Source: Actinomadura cremea | Lineage (GTDB): Bacteria > Actinomycetota > Actinomycetes > Streptosporangiales > Streptosporangiaceae | Direction: 5' to 3' | NCBI RefSeq assembly: GCF_014648495.1 | Contig: NZ_BMRF01000003.1 | Coordinates: 372,001-436,000 of the forward strand | Length of the DNA: 64,000 nucleotides | Part shown: positions 52,648 through 61,861 of the stretch, in pieces | How the letters are laid out: every line of letters begins with the position of its first letter | Position numbering within the stretch: position 1 is the stretch's first letter | Program-made: the position numbers and the translations under genes | Notes under the pieces: generated by a model | Told to the model about the DNA's origin: nothing | What the model saw: the letters and a program-made list of their open reading frames with translations, nothing else | Database searches by the model: none

Positions 52648-53895
52648 TCAGCCCTGGGAGGCCCGTTCGGAGCGGATGCGGGTGACGACGTCGCCCGCCG
52701 CCGTCTTGATCGACTCCAGTTCCTGAAGGTACGCCCAGTAGTCGGGGTGCGTGCCGGTGAGGCGCTCGGGCGCCCGCTCCAGGCGTTCGACGAGGCCGTC
52801 CAGGACGCGCGCGTGGTGCGGGGCCGCACCGCCCGGCTGCGCGACGGCGAGGCGCTGCGCGTCCCGGACGGCGAACCGCACGCCCTCGACGGGCCTGCCT
52901 GGATCGGCGGCGACCTCGGCCAGCCGCTCGACCCGTCCGGTGACCTGCCCGGCGCGGCGGTCGGCGGCGTTCAGCTCGGTGCGGGCGGCGGTCAGCGCCC
53001 GCTGCGCCTGCTTCCACTCGTTCCGGGCGGCGTGCTCGGCGGCCTCGTCCAGCCGCTCGCGGGCGCGTTCCGCCCCCGCCTGGATCGCCTCGGGAGCGCC
53101 CCGCAGGTCCTGCCAGCAGGCCTGCGAGTACTCGCGCAGCATCGTCTTCATCGCCCGCCGGACGGTCTCGACGCGGTTCGCGACGACGTCCACCCGCGTT
53201 TTGACGGAGTTCAGCGAGTTGCGGACCTTCTCGCCCTGCTTCGGCAGCTCGTCCGCCGCCTCCCGCGCGCGTTCGGCGAGCTCCCGGACCTCCTCGGCCT
53301 TGCTCAGCGCGCCGTCCAGCCCGAGCCCGCCGAGGCCACGGGACGACAGGACGCCGAGGGCCTCCTTGGCCCGGTCGAGGTCCGCCGCCGGGTCGGACGC
53401 GTCCATCCCGGCTTGCCGCGCCGCCGCCACGGCCGCGTCGGCGGCGGCCACCGCGTCCCGCGCCGCGCCCAGCTTCGGGGGCAGCCGATCGAGCGCGGAC
53501 TCCAGCCGCGCCATCTTGGGGGAGAGCCGCTCGGCGAACCCGTTGAGGTTCCGGGTGGCCTTCTGCAGCCCCTCGGTGCACGCGACGAACGCGCGGCGCG
53601 CCGCGTCGTACTGCGCGGGTGACCGATCCTGGTCGGACGGGTCGTGCGCGTCGACGACGGAGATATAGGCCACAGCGGCGGCGTCCGCGGCCTCCGACAA
53701 CCTGGTGAACTCGCTCCGGGCGGGCTCGGCCGCGCGGGCGTCCAGGTCCTCGAAGACGGTGACGCGGCCGTCGATGAACTTCTGCGCCTGGTCCATGTCG
53801 TAGAAGGCGGAGGCCGCCGCCTCCCTGGCCTCGATCGCCGCCGCGGCCTCCTGTGCTCCCCGGCCACGCCTGCGCTGGTCGCCCGCTCCCCGCAA
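52648..53895 (-). CDS. Long coiled-coil protein divergent from the Ter cluster
   Basis: 415 residues, almost wholly alpha-helical with extended Ala/Glu/Arg heptads (AAAAIEAREAAASAFYDMDQAQKF; ESALDRLPPKLGAARDAVAAADAAV; SVKTRVDVVANRVETVRRAMKTMLREY). No catalytic motif, signal or membrane segment is present. The start is TTG 53895, preceded by AAGGGAGG 5 nt upstream; no ATG or GTG fits. It is divergent from terD and so probably belongs to the Ter module, perhaps as a scaffold or membrane-stress factor. Function unknown. Confidence 0.8.
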   Translation of the reverse strand: MRGAGDQRRRGRGAQEAAAAIEAREAAASAFYDMDQAQKFIDGRVTVFEDLDARAAEPARSEFTRLSEAADAAAVAYISVVDAHDPSDQDRSPAQYDAARRAFVACTEGLQKATRNLNGFAERLSPKMARLESALDRLPPKLGAARDAVAAADAAVAAARQAGMDASDPAADLDRAKEALGVLSSRGLGGLGLDGALSKAEEVRELAERAREAADELPKQGEKVRNSLNSVKTRVDVVANRVETVRRAMKTMLREYSQACWQDLRGAPEAIQAGAERARERLDEAAEHAARNEWKQAQRALTAARTELNAADRRAGQVTGRVERLAEVAADPGRPVEGVRFAVRDAQRLAVAQPGGAAPHHARVLDGLVERLERAPERLTGTHPDYWAYLQELESIKTAAGDVVTRIRSERASQG

Positions 53896-54058
53896 CGCCG
53901 CCTCCCTTCGTCCACTGTCCAGTGTCGCGCAGGGGACCGCCTCTCCGGTAATGCCGGTCGCCCGGATGGAACGGATAGCATCGCTGCTACGTCGATATAC
54001 CAGGACGCCCATACGGACAGAGGTGCGTCCGGTGACGACAGCGATCTTGGAGGAACAC

Positions 54059-54634
54059 GTGGGCGTCAGTCTCAGCAAGGGCGGCAACGTCTCGCTTACC
54101 AAGCAGGCGCCGGGGCTGACGGCGGTGACCGTGGGGCTGGGCTGGGACCTGCGCACCACCACCGGAACCGACTTCGACCTGGACGCCTCGGCGCTGGTCC
54201 TGGACGCCTCCGGAAAGATCATCACCGATCAGCACTTTGTCTTCTTCAACAACCTCCGCACGCCGGACGGCGCGGTGGAGCACACCGGCGACAACACGAC
54301 CGGCGCCGGCGAGGGCGACGACGAACGGCTGAACGTCGACTTCGGCGCGATGCCGGGCACCGCCGAGCGGGTGGCCTTCGCCGTGTCGATCTACGACGGC
54401 GACTCGCGGGGCCAGAACTTCGGGCAGGTCCGCAACGCCTTCATCCGCGTGATGAACCAGGCCGACGGCACCGAACTGGCCCGGTACGACCTCACCGAGG
54501 ACGCCTCGATGGAGACCGCGATGGTGTTCGGCGAGCTGTACCGCGCGGGGACGGACTGGAAGTTCCGCGCCGTCGGCCAGGGGTACGCGTCGGGGCTCGC
54601 CGGCATCGCGGCGGACTTCGGCGTCAACATCTGA
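54059..54634 (+). CDS. terD: TerD-family protein 1
   Basis: 191-residue TerD domain ([60 protein letters not shown]). TerD domains are calcium-binding beta-sandwiches of the tellurium-resistance/phage-inhibition system. The acidic GEGDDE and DFDLDAS blocks are the expected metal ligands. GTG start with GGAGG at 54049-54053. First gene of the + strand Ter set. Confidence 0.95.
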   Translation: MGVSLSKGGNVSLTKQAPGLTAVTVGLGWDLRTTTGTDFDLDASALVLDASGKIITDQHFVFFNNLRTPDGAVEHTGDNTTGAGEGDDERLNVDFGAMPGTAERVAFAVSIYDGDSRGQNFGQVRNAFIRVMNQADGTELARYDLTEDASMETAMVFGELYRAGTDWKFRAVGQGYASGLAGIAADFGVNI

Positions 54635-54703
54635 TCGCTCGTCCAAGCACAGCGGGAACCGATCGGTTCCGCACGGAAGTCTCGCACGGAAGGGGGGCCC
54701 GAC

Positions 54704-55282
54704 ATGGGGGTCTCACTCGCCAAGGGCGGCAACGTCTCGCTGACGAAGGCCGCGCCCAATCTCACGGCGGTCGCCGTCGGCCTCGGCTGGGACGTCCGGG
54801 CCACCACCGGCGCCGACTTCGACCTGGACGCGTCCGCGCTGATGCTGGGCGCGTCCGGGAAGGTGCTCTCGGACCACCACTTCGTGTTCTTCAACAACCT
54901 GACGAGCCCGGACGGGTCGGTCGAGCACACCGGCGACAACCTGACCGGCGAGGGCGAGGGCGACGACGAGGTCGTCAACGTCGACCTCAGCGGGGTCCCG
55001 GCCGAGTGCGAGCGCGTCGTGTTCCCCGTGTCGATCTACGACGCCGACAACCGGCACCAGAACTTCGGGCAGGTCCGCAACGCGTTCATCCGGATCGTCA
55101 ACCGGGCCGACGGCGCCGAGCTGGCGCGCTTCGACCTGACCGAGGACGCCTCGACCGAGACCGCCATGGTGTTCGGAGAGCTGTACCGTCACAACGGTGA
55201 GTGGAAGTTCAGGGCGGTCGGCCAGGGGTACGCCTCAGGTCTGGCCGGCATCGCCATGGACTTCGGCGTCAATGTCGGCTGA
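54704..55282 (+). CDS. terD: TerD-family protein 2
   Basis: 192-residue TerD paralogue, closely similar to the preceding one throughout ([67 protein letters not shown]). Tandem duplication is evident, with 69 bp between them. Calcium-binding acidic motifs are intact. Confidence 0.95.
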   Translation: MGVSLAKGGNVSLTKAAPNLTAVAVGLGWDVRATTGADFDLDASALMLGASGKVLSDHHFVFFNNLTSPDGSVEHTGDNLTGEGEGDDEVVNVDLSGVPAECERVVFPVSIYDADNRHQNFGQVRNAFIRIVNRADGAELARFDLTEDASTETAMVFGELYRHNGEWKFRAVGQGYASGLAGIAMDFGVNVG

Positions 55283-55298
55283 GACGTCGATGCCGGCC

Positions 55299-55324
55299 GG
55301 TTCCTCGGTGCGGACTGAGGAACC
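55299..55324 (+). terminator. Hairpin between terD2 and terC
   Basis: 11-bp stem ggttcctcggt (55299-55309) with 55314-55324 (one G-U pair) and a gcgg loop. It may reduce read-through into terC. Confidence 0.65.
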
Positions 55325-55416
55325 GTGCGGGCTGACCCGTTTTCGGTCGGCCCATCGGCAGCCCCCGCGAGCCGGGCGAGACCCGTCCGGACGTCCTGAC
55401 TAGCAGAAATACGCGC

Positions 55417-56535
55417 ATGATTCTTCGCACCTTCGGGTGGTCCTTCGGCGTCACGGCCCTCGGCCTCGTGGCGGCCTTCTTCTATGACGGGGCCACGGGG
55501 CTCGCGCTCGTCGCGGTGCTCGCCGTCCTCGAGATCTCGCTGTCGTTCGACAACGCGGTCGTCAACGCCAAGGTGCTCGACCGGATGAGCGCCTTCTGGC
55601 AGAAAATCTTCCTGACGATCGGCATCGCGATCGCGGTGTTCGGTATGCGGCTGGTGTTCCCGCTGGTCATCGTGGGGATCACCGCCCGGCTGGGGCCGAT
55701 CGAGGCGTTCGACCTCGCGCTGAACGACTCCGACAGGTACCACCACCTGATGGAGCAGGCGTACCCGACCATCGCGGCGTTCGGCGGCATGTTCCTGATG
55801 ATGCTGTTCCTGAACTTCGTGTTCGAGGACCGCGACGTCCGGTGGCTGGTGTGGCTGGAGAAGCCGCTCGCCGTCATCGGCAGGCTCGACCAGCTGCCGG
55901 TCGTCATCGCGGGCGGCGCCCTGGCGCTGGTCGCCACGATCTGGGCGGACGACCCCGGCGAGGTCATGATCGCCGGGGTGCTGGGCATGGTCACCTACAT
56001 CCTCGTGAACGGGCTCGGCGAGCTGTTCTCCGAGGCGAGCGACCTGGACCTCGACGGGGACGACGAGGGCCCCGAGGACGAGGTCACGATCCGGCGTTCC
56101 GGCCCGAGCGACCTGGCCAAGGCCACCGGCAAGGCCGGGTTCTTCCTGTTCCTCTACCTCGAGGTGCTGGACGCCTCGTTCAGCTTCGACGGCGTCATCG
56201 GCGCGTTCGCGATCAGCACCGACCCGATCGTCATCGCGCTCGGCCTCGGCATCGGCGCCATGTACATCCGGTCGCTGACGGTGTTCCTCGTCCGCAAGGG
56301 GACCCTGCACACCTACGTCTACCTGGAGCACGGCGCCCACTGGGCGATCGGCGCCCTCGCCGTCTGCATGCTGGTCGGCATCGGCGGCCACGTCCCCGAG
56401 TGGATCACCGGCGGGCTCGGCGCGGGCCTGATCATCGCCGCGTTCATCAGCTCGGTGATGCGCAACCGGGGATCGGACGGCGGTTCCGCCTCCTCCTCCG
56501 GCGAGGACAAGACGCTGCACGCCGGAAAGGTCTGA
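55417..56535 (+). CDS. TerC/DUF475-family integral membrane protein
   Basis: 372 residues with about eight or nine helices. The TerC-type motif EISLSFDNAVVNAKVLDRM recurs in degenerate form as LEVLDASFSFDGVIGAFAIS, both with buried Asp residues proposed to bind metal or other cations. An acidic loop (DLDLDGDDEGPEDE) is cytoplasmic. TerC is the membrane partner of TerD/TerB complexes. No clear ribosome site precedes the ATG. Confidence 0.93.
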   Translation: MILRTFGWSFGVTALGLVAAFFYDGATGLALVAVLAVLEISLSFDNAVVNAKVLDRMSAFWQKIFLTIGIAIAVFGMRLVFPLVIVGITARLGPIEAFDLALNDSDRYHHLMEQAYPTIAAFGGMFLMMLFLNFVFEDRDVRWLVWLEKPLAVIGRLDQLPVVIAGGALALVATIWADDPGEVMIAGVLGMVTYILVNGLGELFSEASDLDLDGDDEGPEDEVTIRRSGPSDLAKATGKAGFFLFLYLEVLDASFSFDGVIGAFAISTDPIVIALGLGIGAMYIRSLTVFLVRKGTLHTYVYLEHGAHWAIGALAVCMLVGIGGHVPEWITGGLGAGLIIAAFISSVMRNRGSDGGSASSSGEDKTLHAGKV

Positions 56536-56626
56536 CCACCGACCGCCCCCGACCCAGGCCATCCCACCCCGCCCCCATGTCCGACGACCCACGCGAATCC
56601 CGCATCGATCACCGAAGGAGCCGACG

Positions 56627-57205
56627 ATGTCGATCTCGCTGCAGAAGGGGCAGAAGGTCTCGCTGGCCAAGCCCGGGGGCGGCAGCCTCACCCGCGTCCG
56701 AATGGGCCTGGGCTGGGACGCCGTCGCCAAGAAGGGCCTGTTCGGCAAGAGCCGTGCCCAGTCCATCGACCTGGACGCGTCGTGCCTGCTGTTCGACGCC
56801 GCCGGGAACCTCGCCGACCAGGTGTGGTTCCGCCAGCTGCAGAGCAAGGAGGGGGCGGTCCGCCACACCGGCGACAACCTGACCGGCGAGGGCGAGGGCG
56901 ACGACGAGGTCATCAACGTCGACCTGCAGCGGGTCCCCGACAACGTCCAGCAGCTCGTCTTCACGGTGAACTCGTTCACCGGCCAGGACTTCTCGCAGAT
57001 CGCCAACGCGTTCTGCCGGCTGGTGGACGAGGCCAGCGGGCAGGAGATCGCGCGCTACGAGCTGAGCGAGGGCGGCCGGCACAACGCGCAGATCATGGCG
57101 AAGGTGTCGCGGGACGGGAGCGGCTGGTCGATGACGGCGATCGGCGCGACCGCCACCGGGCGGACCTTCCAGCACCTGCTGCCCGCCGTGTCGGCGCACC
57201 TGTGA
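56627..57205 (+). CDS. TerD-family protein 3 (TerZ-like)
   Basis: 192 residues, a more divergent TerD domain ([75 protein letters not shown]). The basic insertion AKKGLFGKSRAQ resembles TerZ/TerX-type members. AAGGAG is 9 nt upstream of the ATG. It lies between terC and the biosynthetic genes. Confidence 0.94.
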   Translation: MSISLQKGQKVSLAKPGGGSLTRVRMGLGWDAVAKKGLFGKSRAQSIDLDASCLLFDAAGNLADQVWFRQLQSKEGAVRHTGDNLTGEGEGDDEVINVDLQRVPDNVQQLVFTVNSFTGQDFSQIANAFCRLVDEASGQEIARYELSEGGRHNAQIMAKVSRDGSGWSMTAIGATATGRTFQHLLPAVSAHL

Positions 57206-57308
57206 GCCACCCGACCGGGCGGCCGTGACGGCGATGCGACACGCCGGTGCGGGGCGCACCGCCACGTCGGACGGGAGCCTGCGGCGGGACCACCCGCGGA
57301 GTCTCGAC

Positions 57309-58466
57309 ATGCGGCATTTCGATCATGTCGAGGCGGCCCGCCGCAAGCACCTGTTCTACCGGCACCCGCGGCCGTTCGCCCGGCACGACGACCCGTCGGT
57401 GCTCGCCGTGGCGCTCGGCGCGACGCTCTACTGCCCGTCCACCCGCCCGGCCCTGGCCGACGACATGGTCAAGGCCGCGCGGCGCGGGGTGAAGAGCATG
57501 GTCGTGTGCCTGGAGGACGCGATCGCCGACACCGACGTGATCCGGGGCGAGGCCAACCTGGTCGCCGCGTTCACCGACCTCCACGCGCGCGGGGCCGCGG
57601 CGCCGCTGCTGTTCGTCCGCGTGCGCACCCCCCGGCAGATCGGTGACCTGATCGACCGGCTCGGCGACGCCGCCGAGCTGGTCAGCGGGTTCGTGCTGCC
57701 GAAGTTCGGCCCGTCCACCGGTGGAGCGTTCCTGGACGCGCTGGCCGACACGGCCGCGCGCACGGGGCTGCGGCTGCTGGCCATGCCGGTGATCGAGAGC
57801 CCCGAGACGGTGTACGCCGAGACGCGGGCCGAGATGCTGGACGACGTCGCGCGGCTGCTCGGCAAGCACCGCGACCGGGTCCTGGCGGTCCGGATCGGCG
57901 CGACCGACATGTCCGCCGCGTACGGGCTGCGCCGCCCGCCGGACCTGACGATCTACGACATCCGCCCGGTCGCGGGCGTGATCAGCGACGTCGTCAACGT
58001 GCTCGGCCGCGCCGACGGCACCGGATTCGTGATCACCGGGCCGGTCTGGGAGTACTTCTCGGCGGGGGAGCGGATGTTCAAGCCGCAGCTCCGCAGCACC
58101 CCGTTCGACGCGCAGCGGGCCGCCCCGCTGCGGCAGCGGCTGATCACCTCCGACCTGGACGGGCTGATCCGCGAGGTCCACCTCGACAAGGCCAACGGGC
58201 TCACCGGCAAGACCGTGATCCACCCGAGCCACGTCGCGGCCGTGCACGCGCTGTCGGTCGTCACCCACGAGGAGTACTGCGACGCCGCCGACATCCTCGG
58301 CGTCGCCGGGGGCGGGGCGATGGCCAGCGCGTACGCGAACAAGATGAACGAGGCCAAGCCGCACCGCGCCTGGGCGGAGCGGCTGATGCTGCGCGCCCGG
58401 GTGTTCGGCGTCGCGGCCGAGGACGTCACGTTCGTCGAGCTGCTCGAGGCGGCGGACGTGCCGTGA
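57309..58466 (+). CDS. HpcH/HpaI (CitE-like) aldolase of the Ter-associated operon
   Basis: 385-residue TIM-barrel enzyme with MVVCLEDAIADTDV, FVLPKFG, PVIESPETVYAE and AVRIGATDMSAAYGLRR, the metal- and CoA/oxoacid-site motifs of the CitE/HpcH superfamily. It is longer than stand-alone CitE and heads a four-gene set with GTGA overlaps. In published comparative analyses such CitE-like proteins co-occur with PRTase, PELOTA and HAD genes beside TerD. It probably performs a C-C bond step in an unidentified metabolite pathway. The ATG at 57309 is preferred (GGAG 8 nt upstream) over ATG 57234. Confidence 0.9.
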   Translation: MRHFDHVEAARRKHLFYRHPRPFARHDDPSVLAVALGATLYCPSTRPALADDMVKAARRGVKSMVVCLEDAIADTDVIRGEANLVAAFTDLHARGAAAPLLFVRVRTPRQIGDLIDRLGDAAELVSGFVLPKFGPSTGGAFLDALADTAARTGLRLLAMPVIESPETVYAETRAEMLDDVARLLGKHRDRVLAVRIGATDMSAAYGLRRPPDLTIYDIRPVAGVISDVVNVLGRADGTGFVITGPVWEYFSAGERMFKPQLRSTPFDAQRAAPLRQRLITSDLDGLIREVHLDKANGLTGKTVIHPSHVAAVHALSVVTHEEYCDAADILGVAGGGAMASAYANKMNEAKPHRAWAERLMLRARVFGVAAEDVTFVELLEAADVP

Positions 58467-59842
58467 AACGGAACATGGGGAGGGAACCCGAGGTGACGTG
58501 GGCCGGCACATGGGTCGCGGAGCGGCTCGGCGTACGGCTGACCGACGGCGCGCGTCCGGCCGGCGCCGGCCTGTCCGACCTCGTCGGCCTGGCGGTGCGC
58601 CGGAACCCGCGCCGCGCGCACCTGCTGGTGTCGGCGGTGCTGGGCAAGCACGTCCCCACCGACCCGCGGCTGGTGTACGGGGCGGGGCTGCTGCTGGGTG
58701 ACCTGGTGCGCGCGCGCCTGTCCGGTGTGGACGTACCGTCCCGCGCGGACACGCCCCTCGTGGACGCCCTGCGCGGCACACCGGGAGCGGCGGCCGCCCT
58801 ACGCGACGCCCTGCGCGAGCCCCAAGAGCCCTTGGACGCGATCGTGTTCGGCTACGCGGAGACCGCGACCGCCCTGGGGCACTCCGTGGCGGACGCACTG
58901 GGCGGCGCCTACTACCTGCACTCCACGCGCCGTCCCGTACAGGGCCTCGCCCCGTACGGCGGGTTCGAGGAAGAGCACAGCCACGCGACGAGCCACATGC
59001 TGCTCCCGGCCGACCCCGGCGACCTCGACCGCGACGTCCCCATGGTCCTGGTGGACGACGAGCTGTCGACCGGACGCACCGTCCTGAACACGATCGAGGC
59101 GCTGCACGCCGTCCGCCCGCGCCGCCACTACGTCGTGGCGGCCCTGGTCGATCTCCGGGGCGACGAGGACCGGGCCCGCATGGACGCGCTCGGCGCCCGC
59201 CTCGGCGCCCGCATCGACGCCGTGGCGCTCGCCGGGGGGCGTGTCGGGCTGCCCGACGGCATCCTGGACGCCGGGCAGGCGCTCGCGGCGAGCCTTCCCG
59301 AACCCGTGGCCGCCCCCGCCGTCGACGCGTTCCCGGTGACGCGCGTCCGGCTGGACTGGCCGTCCGGGCTGCCCGACGGCGGACGGCACGGTTTCCTGCC
59401 CCCGCACCGCGCGCGCTTGGAGAAGGACCTGCCGCGCATGGCCGACACGATCGCCGCCGCACTCGGCGACGGGTTCTCCCGCGTGCTCGTCCTCGGCTTC
59501 GAGGAGCTGATGTACGCGCCCCTGCGGCTCGGCGAAGCGCTCGCCGACGCCCTGCACGGCGTGGACGTCCGGTACTCGACGACGACGCGCTCGCCCGTCC
59601 TCGCGGTGGACGACCCGGGGTACGCCATCCGCACCCGCCTCGCGTTCCCCGCGCACGACGACCCCGCCGACGGGCCGGGGGAGCGGTACGCCTACAACGT
59701 CTCGTCCGGCTTCGACCGGATCGTGTTCGTGGTGGACGACGCAGGCGACACCGACGAGCTGACCAAGGGTCTCCTGGCCGGGCTGCGCGCGCTGGCACCG
59801 GTGACGATCGCGACCGTCCCGTCCCACAGGGGAGAAGCGTGA
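58463..59842 (+). CDS. Phosphoribosyltransferase with TRSP domain (Ter-associated)
   Basis: 459 residues. The N-terminal type I PRTase has the PRPP loop VLVDDELSTGRT (195-206), with HSTRRPV and GFEEEHSHATSH as substrate-facing segments. The C-terminal TRSP-type domain (FPVTRVRLDWPSGLPDGGRHGF; RYSTTTRSPVLAVDDPGYAIRT) is found only in Ter-linked proteins. It probably joins a base or amide to PRPP. GTG overlaps the preceding stop (GTGA). Confidence 0.9.
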   Translation: MKRNMGREPEVTWAGTWVAERLGVRLTDGARPAGAGLSDLVGLAVRRNPRRAHLLVSAVLGKHVPTDPRLVYGAGLLLGDLVRARLSGVDVPSRADTPLVDALRGTPGAAAALRDALREPQEPLDAIVFGYAETATALGHSVADALGGAYYLHSTRRPVQGLAPYGGFEEEHSHATSHMLLPADPGDLDRDVPMVLVDDELSTGRTVLNTIEALHAVRPRRHYVVAALVDLRGDEDRARMDALGARLGARIDAVALAGGRVGLPDGILDAGQALAASLPEPVAAPAVDAFPVTRVRLDWPSGLPDGGRHGFLPPHRARLEKDLPRMADTIAAALGDGFSRVLVLGFEELMYAPLRLGEALADALHGVDVRYSTTTRSPVLAVDDPGYAIRTRLAFPAHDDPADGPGERYAYNVSSGFDRIVFVVDDAGDTDELTKGLLAGLRALAPVTIATVPSHRGEA

Positions 59843-60951
59843 AGCCTCTGCACGGCCCGGAATTCGGCAGCTACCCCGCCGAGGACGTCACGTGGCTGCT
59901 CAAGGACCTCTCGCACGTGGAACTGGAGGCGCCCACCGAGGAGCGCGAGGCCGCCATCCAGGCGGGCCGCGCCCACTACGCGGAGTCCCTTCCCGTCGAG
60001 TACCAGCCTGGCCCCGAGTACAGGCGGCTGTTCCACGAGGCCCTGGACGCCTCCGCCGAGCGCATCGCGTACGCGACGGGTCTCGTCACCGAGATGGTCC
60101 TCGCCGAGCGCGGACCGGACGCCGTCCTGGTGTCGCTCGCCCGCGCCGGGACGCCCGTCGGGATCCTGATGCGGCGCTGGGCGCGGTTCGCCCGCGGTGC
60201 CGACCTGCCGCACTACGCGATCAGCATCGTCCGCGGCCGGGGCATCGACACCGTCGCCCTGCGCCACCTCGCGGAGCGGCACCATCCGTCCGGCGTGATG
60301 TTCGTCGACGGCTGGACGGGCAAGGGCGCGATCACCCGCGAGCTCACCGAGGCCCTCCGCGGCGGGCCGTTCCGCCCCGACCTCGCGGTCCTGGCCGATC
60401 CCGGGCGCTGCACGCCGCTGCACGGCACCCGCGACGACTTCCTGATCCCGTCCGCCTGCCTGAACTCGACGGTGTCCGGACTGGTCAGCCGTACCGTCCT
60501 CAACGACACGCTGATCGGTCCCGGCGACTTCCACGGCGCGAAGTTCTACGCCGACCTCGCCGCCGACGACGTGTCCGCGCACTTCCTCGACACCGTCGGC
60601 GCCCGCTTCGACGACGTCGCCGAACGGGTCGCGAAGGACCTGCCCGGCCTCCGTGCCGCCGACCGGACGCCCGACTGGTCCGGCTGGGAGGCGGTCCGGC
60701 GCTGGGCGCGCGCGCAGGGCACGGACGACCTCAACCTGGTGAAACCGGGGATCGGGGAGACGACCCGTGTACTGCTGCGACGCGTCCCCTGGAAGGTCCT
60801 GATCCGCTCTGACGCGGGCCCGGAGGTGACGCACATCCGTCTCCTCGCCCGGGAACGCGGCGTGCCCGTCGAGGACGTGGCATCGGACGCCTTCCCGTAC
60901 GCCTGCATGGGCTTCATCCACCCCGAGTTCGGCAAGGGGGCCGCTCAGTGA
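59839..60951 (+). CDS. PRTase-like/PELOTA RNA-binding domain protein (StiP-type)
   Basis: 370 residues. The N-terminal ~280 form a divergent PRTase-like domain with VMFVDGWTGKG (153-163) in place of the PRPP loop. The C-terminal NLVKPGIGETTRVLLRRVPWKVLIRS..HIRLLARERGVPVEDV resembles PELOTA/L7Ae-like RNA-binding domains. Older annotations call the family cysteine protease StiP, though the PRTase/PELOTA reading fits these motifs better. The PELOTA part suggests an RNA or nucleotide substrate. GTG overlaps the upstream stop. Confidence 0.88.
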   Translation: MKPLHGPEFGSYPAEDVTWLLKDLSHVELEAPTEEREAAIQAGRAHYAESLPVEYQPGPEYRRLFHEALDASAERIAYATGLVTEMVLAERGPDAVLVSLARAGTPVGILMRRWARFARGADLPHYAISIVRGRGIDTVALRHLAERHHPSGVMFVDGWTGKGAITRELTEALRGGPFRPDLAVLADPGRCTPLHGTRDDFLIPSACLNSTVSGLVSRTVLNDTLIGPGDFHGAKFYADLAADDVSAHFLDTVGARFDDVAERVAKDLPGLRAADRTPDWSGWEAVRRWARAQGTDDLNLVKPGIGETTRVLLRRVPWKVLIRSDAGPEVTHIRLLARERGVPVEDVASDAFPYACMGFIHPEFGKGAAQ

Positions 60952-61754
60952 CCGTCCTGGTGTGCTCCGACCTGGACCGCACGCTCATCTACTCGCAGGC
61001 CGCGTTCGCCTTGGACGGCCCAGACGAGACGATGCCCCGCCTCCTGTGCGTGGAGTTCTACCAGGGAAAGCCGCTCTCCTACATGACGGAGAGCGCCGCC
61101 CGCACCCTGGAGGACCTCGCCGCCGCAGCGGTGTTCGTCCCCACCACCACGCGCACTCCCGAGCAGTACCGGCGCGTCCGACTGCTGGAGAAACAGCCCG
61201 CCTACGCGATCTGCGCGAACGGCGGGCACCTCCTCGTGGACGGCGTCGACGACCCCGACTGGGCCGCGTCCGTCCGGTCCCGCGTCTCCGCCGGGTGCGC
61301 GCCGCTCAGCGAGATCCAGGAACACCTCACCGGCGTCTCGGGCGAGTTCGTCCTGAAGCGCCGCACCGCCTCCGACCTGTTCGCCTACACGGTCGTCGAC
61401 CGCGCCGCGCTGCCCGCCGGCTGGGTGGACGACCTCACCGGCTGGTGCGCCGGCCGCGGCTGGCGCACGTCCCTGCAGGGGCGCAAGGTGTACTGCCTGC
61501 CGGCCGGGCTGACCAAGGCCGCCGCCGCCGAGGAGGTCGCCCGCCGCACCGGCGCCGCGGCCGTGCTCGCCGCCGGGGACTCCCTCCTCGACATCGAACT
61601 CCTCGACGCCGCCGACGCCGCCGTCCGTCCCGCGCACGGCGAGCTGCACGACACCGGCTGGACGTCCCCGACCACCGACGTCACCGCGTCCGCGGGCATC
61701 GCTGCGGGGCGGGAGATCGCGGAATGGCTCCTGGCGCGCGCCGCCGCACCGTAA
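60948..61754 (+). CDS. HAD-superfamily phosphatase (Ter-associated)
   Basis: 268 residues. Motif I CSDLDRTLIYS supplies the nucleophile Asp8 and Asp10. A Cof-type cap follows, then a late Lys and the motif IV GDSLLDIELL. It probably removes phosphate from the product of the PRTase steps, closing the pathway. GTG start overlaps the PELOTA gene stop by 4 bp. Confidence 0.92.
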   Translation: MTVLVCSDLDRTLIYSQAAFALDGPDETMPRLLCVEFYQGKPLSYMTESAARTLEDLAAAAVFVPTTTRTPEQYRRVRLLEKQPAYAICANGGHLLVDGVDDPDWAASVRSRVSAGCAPLSEIQEHLTGVSGEFVLKRRTASDLFAYTVVDRAALPAGWVDDLTGWCAGRGWRTSLQGRKVYCLPAGLTKAAAAEEVARRTGAAAVLAAGDSLLDIELLDAADAAVRPAHGELHDTGWTSPTTDVTASAGIAAGREIAEWLLARAAAP

Positions 61755-61861
61755 AAAATCACGGACCTCCGCCGTGAACCGTGAAGAACCGACCTCCTCT
61801 GGGGACTCGTCGCGCCCGCGTAATGGCGTCACAATCGGCAGGAAGGAGGCCCTCTGAACAC

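Noticed and set aside
57093-59798. Long Arg-rich - strand open frame opposite the CitE and PRTase genes
   Set aside because: Composition is typical of GC-bias artefacts, and the + strand genes are complete with motifs and overlapping stops.
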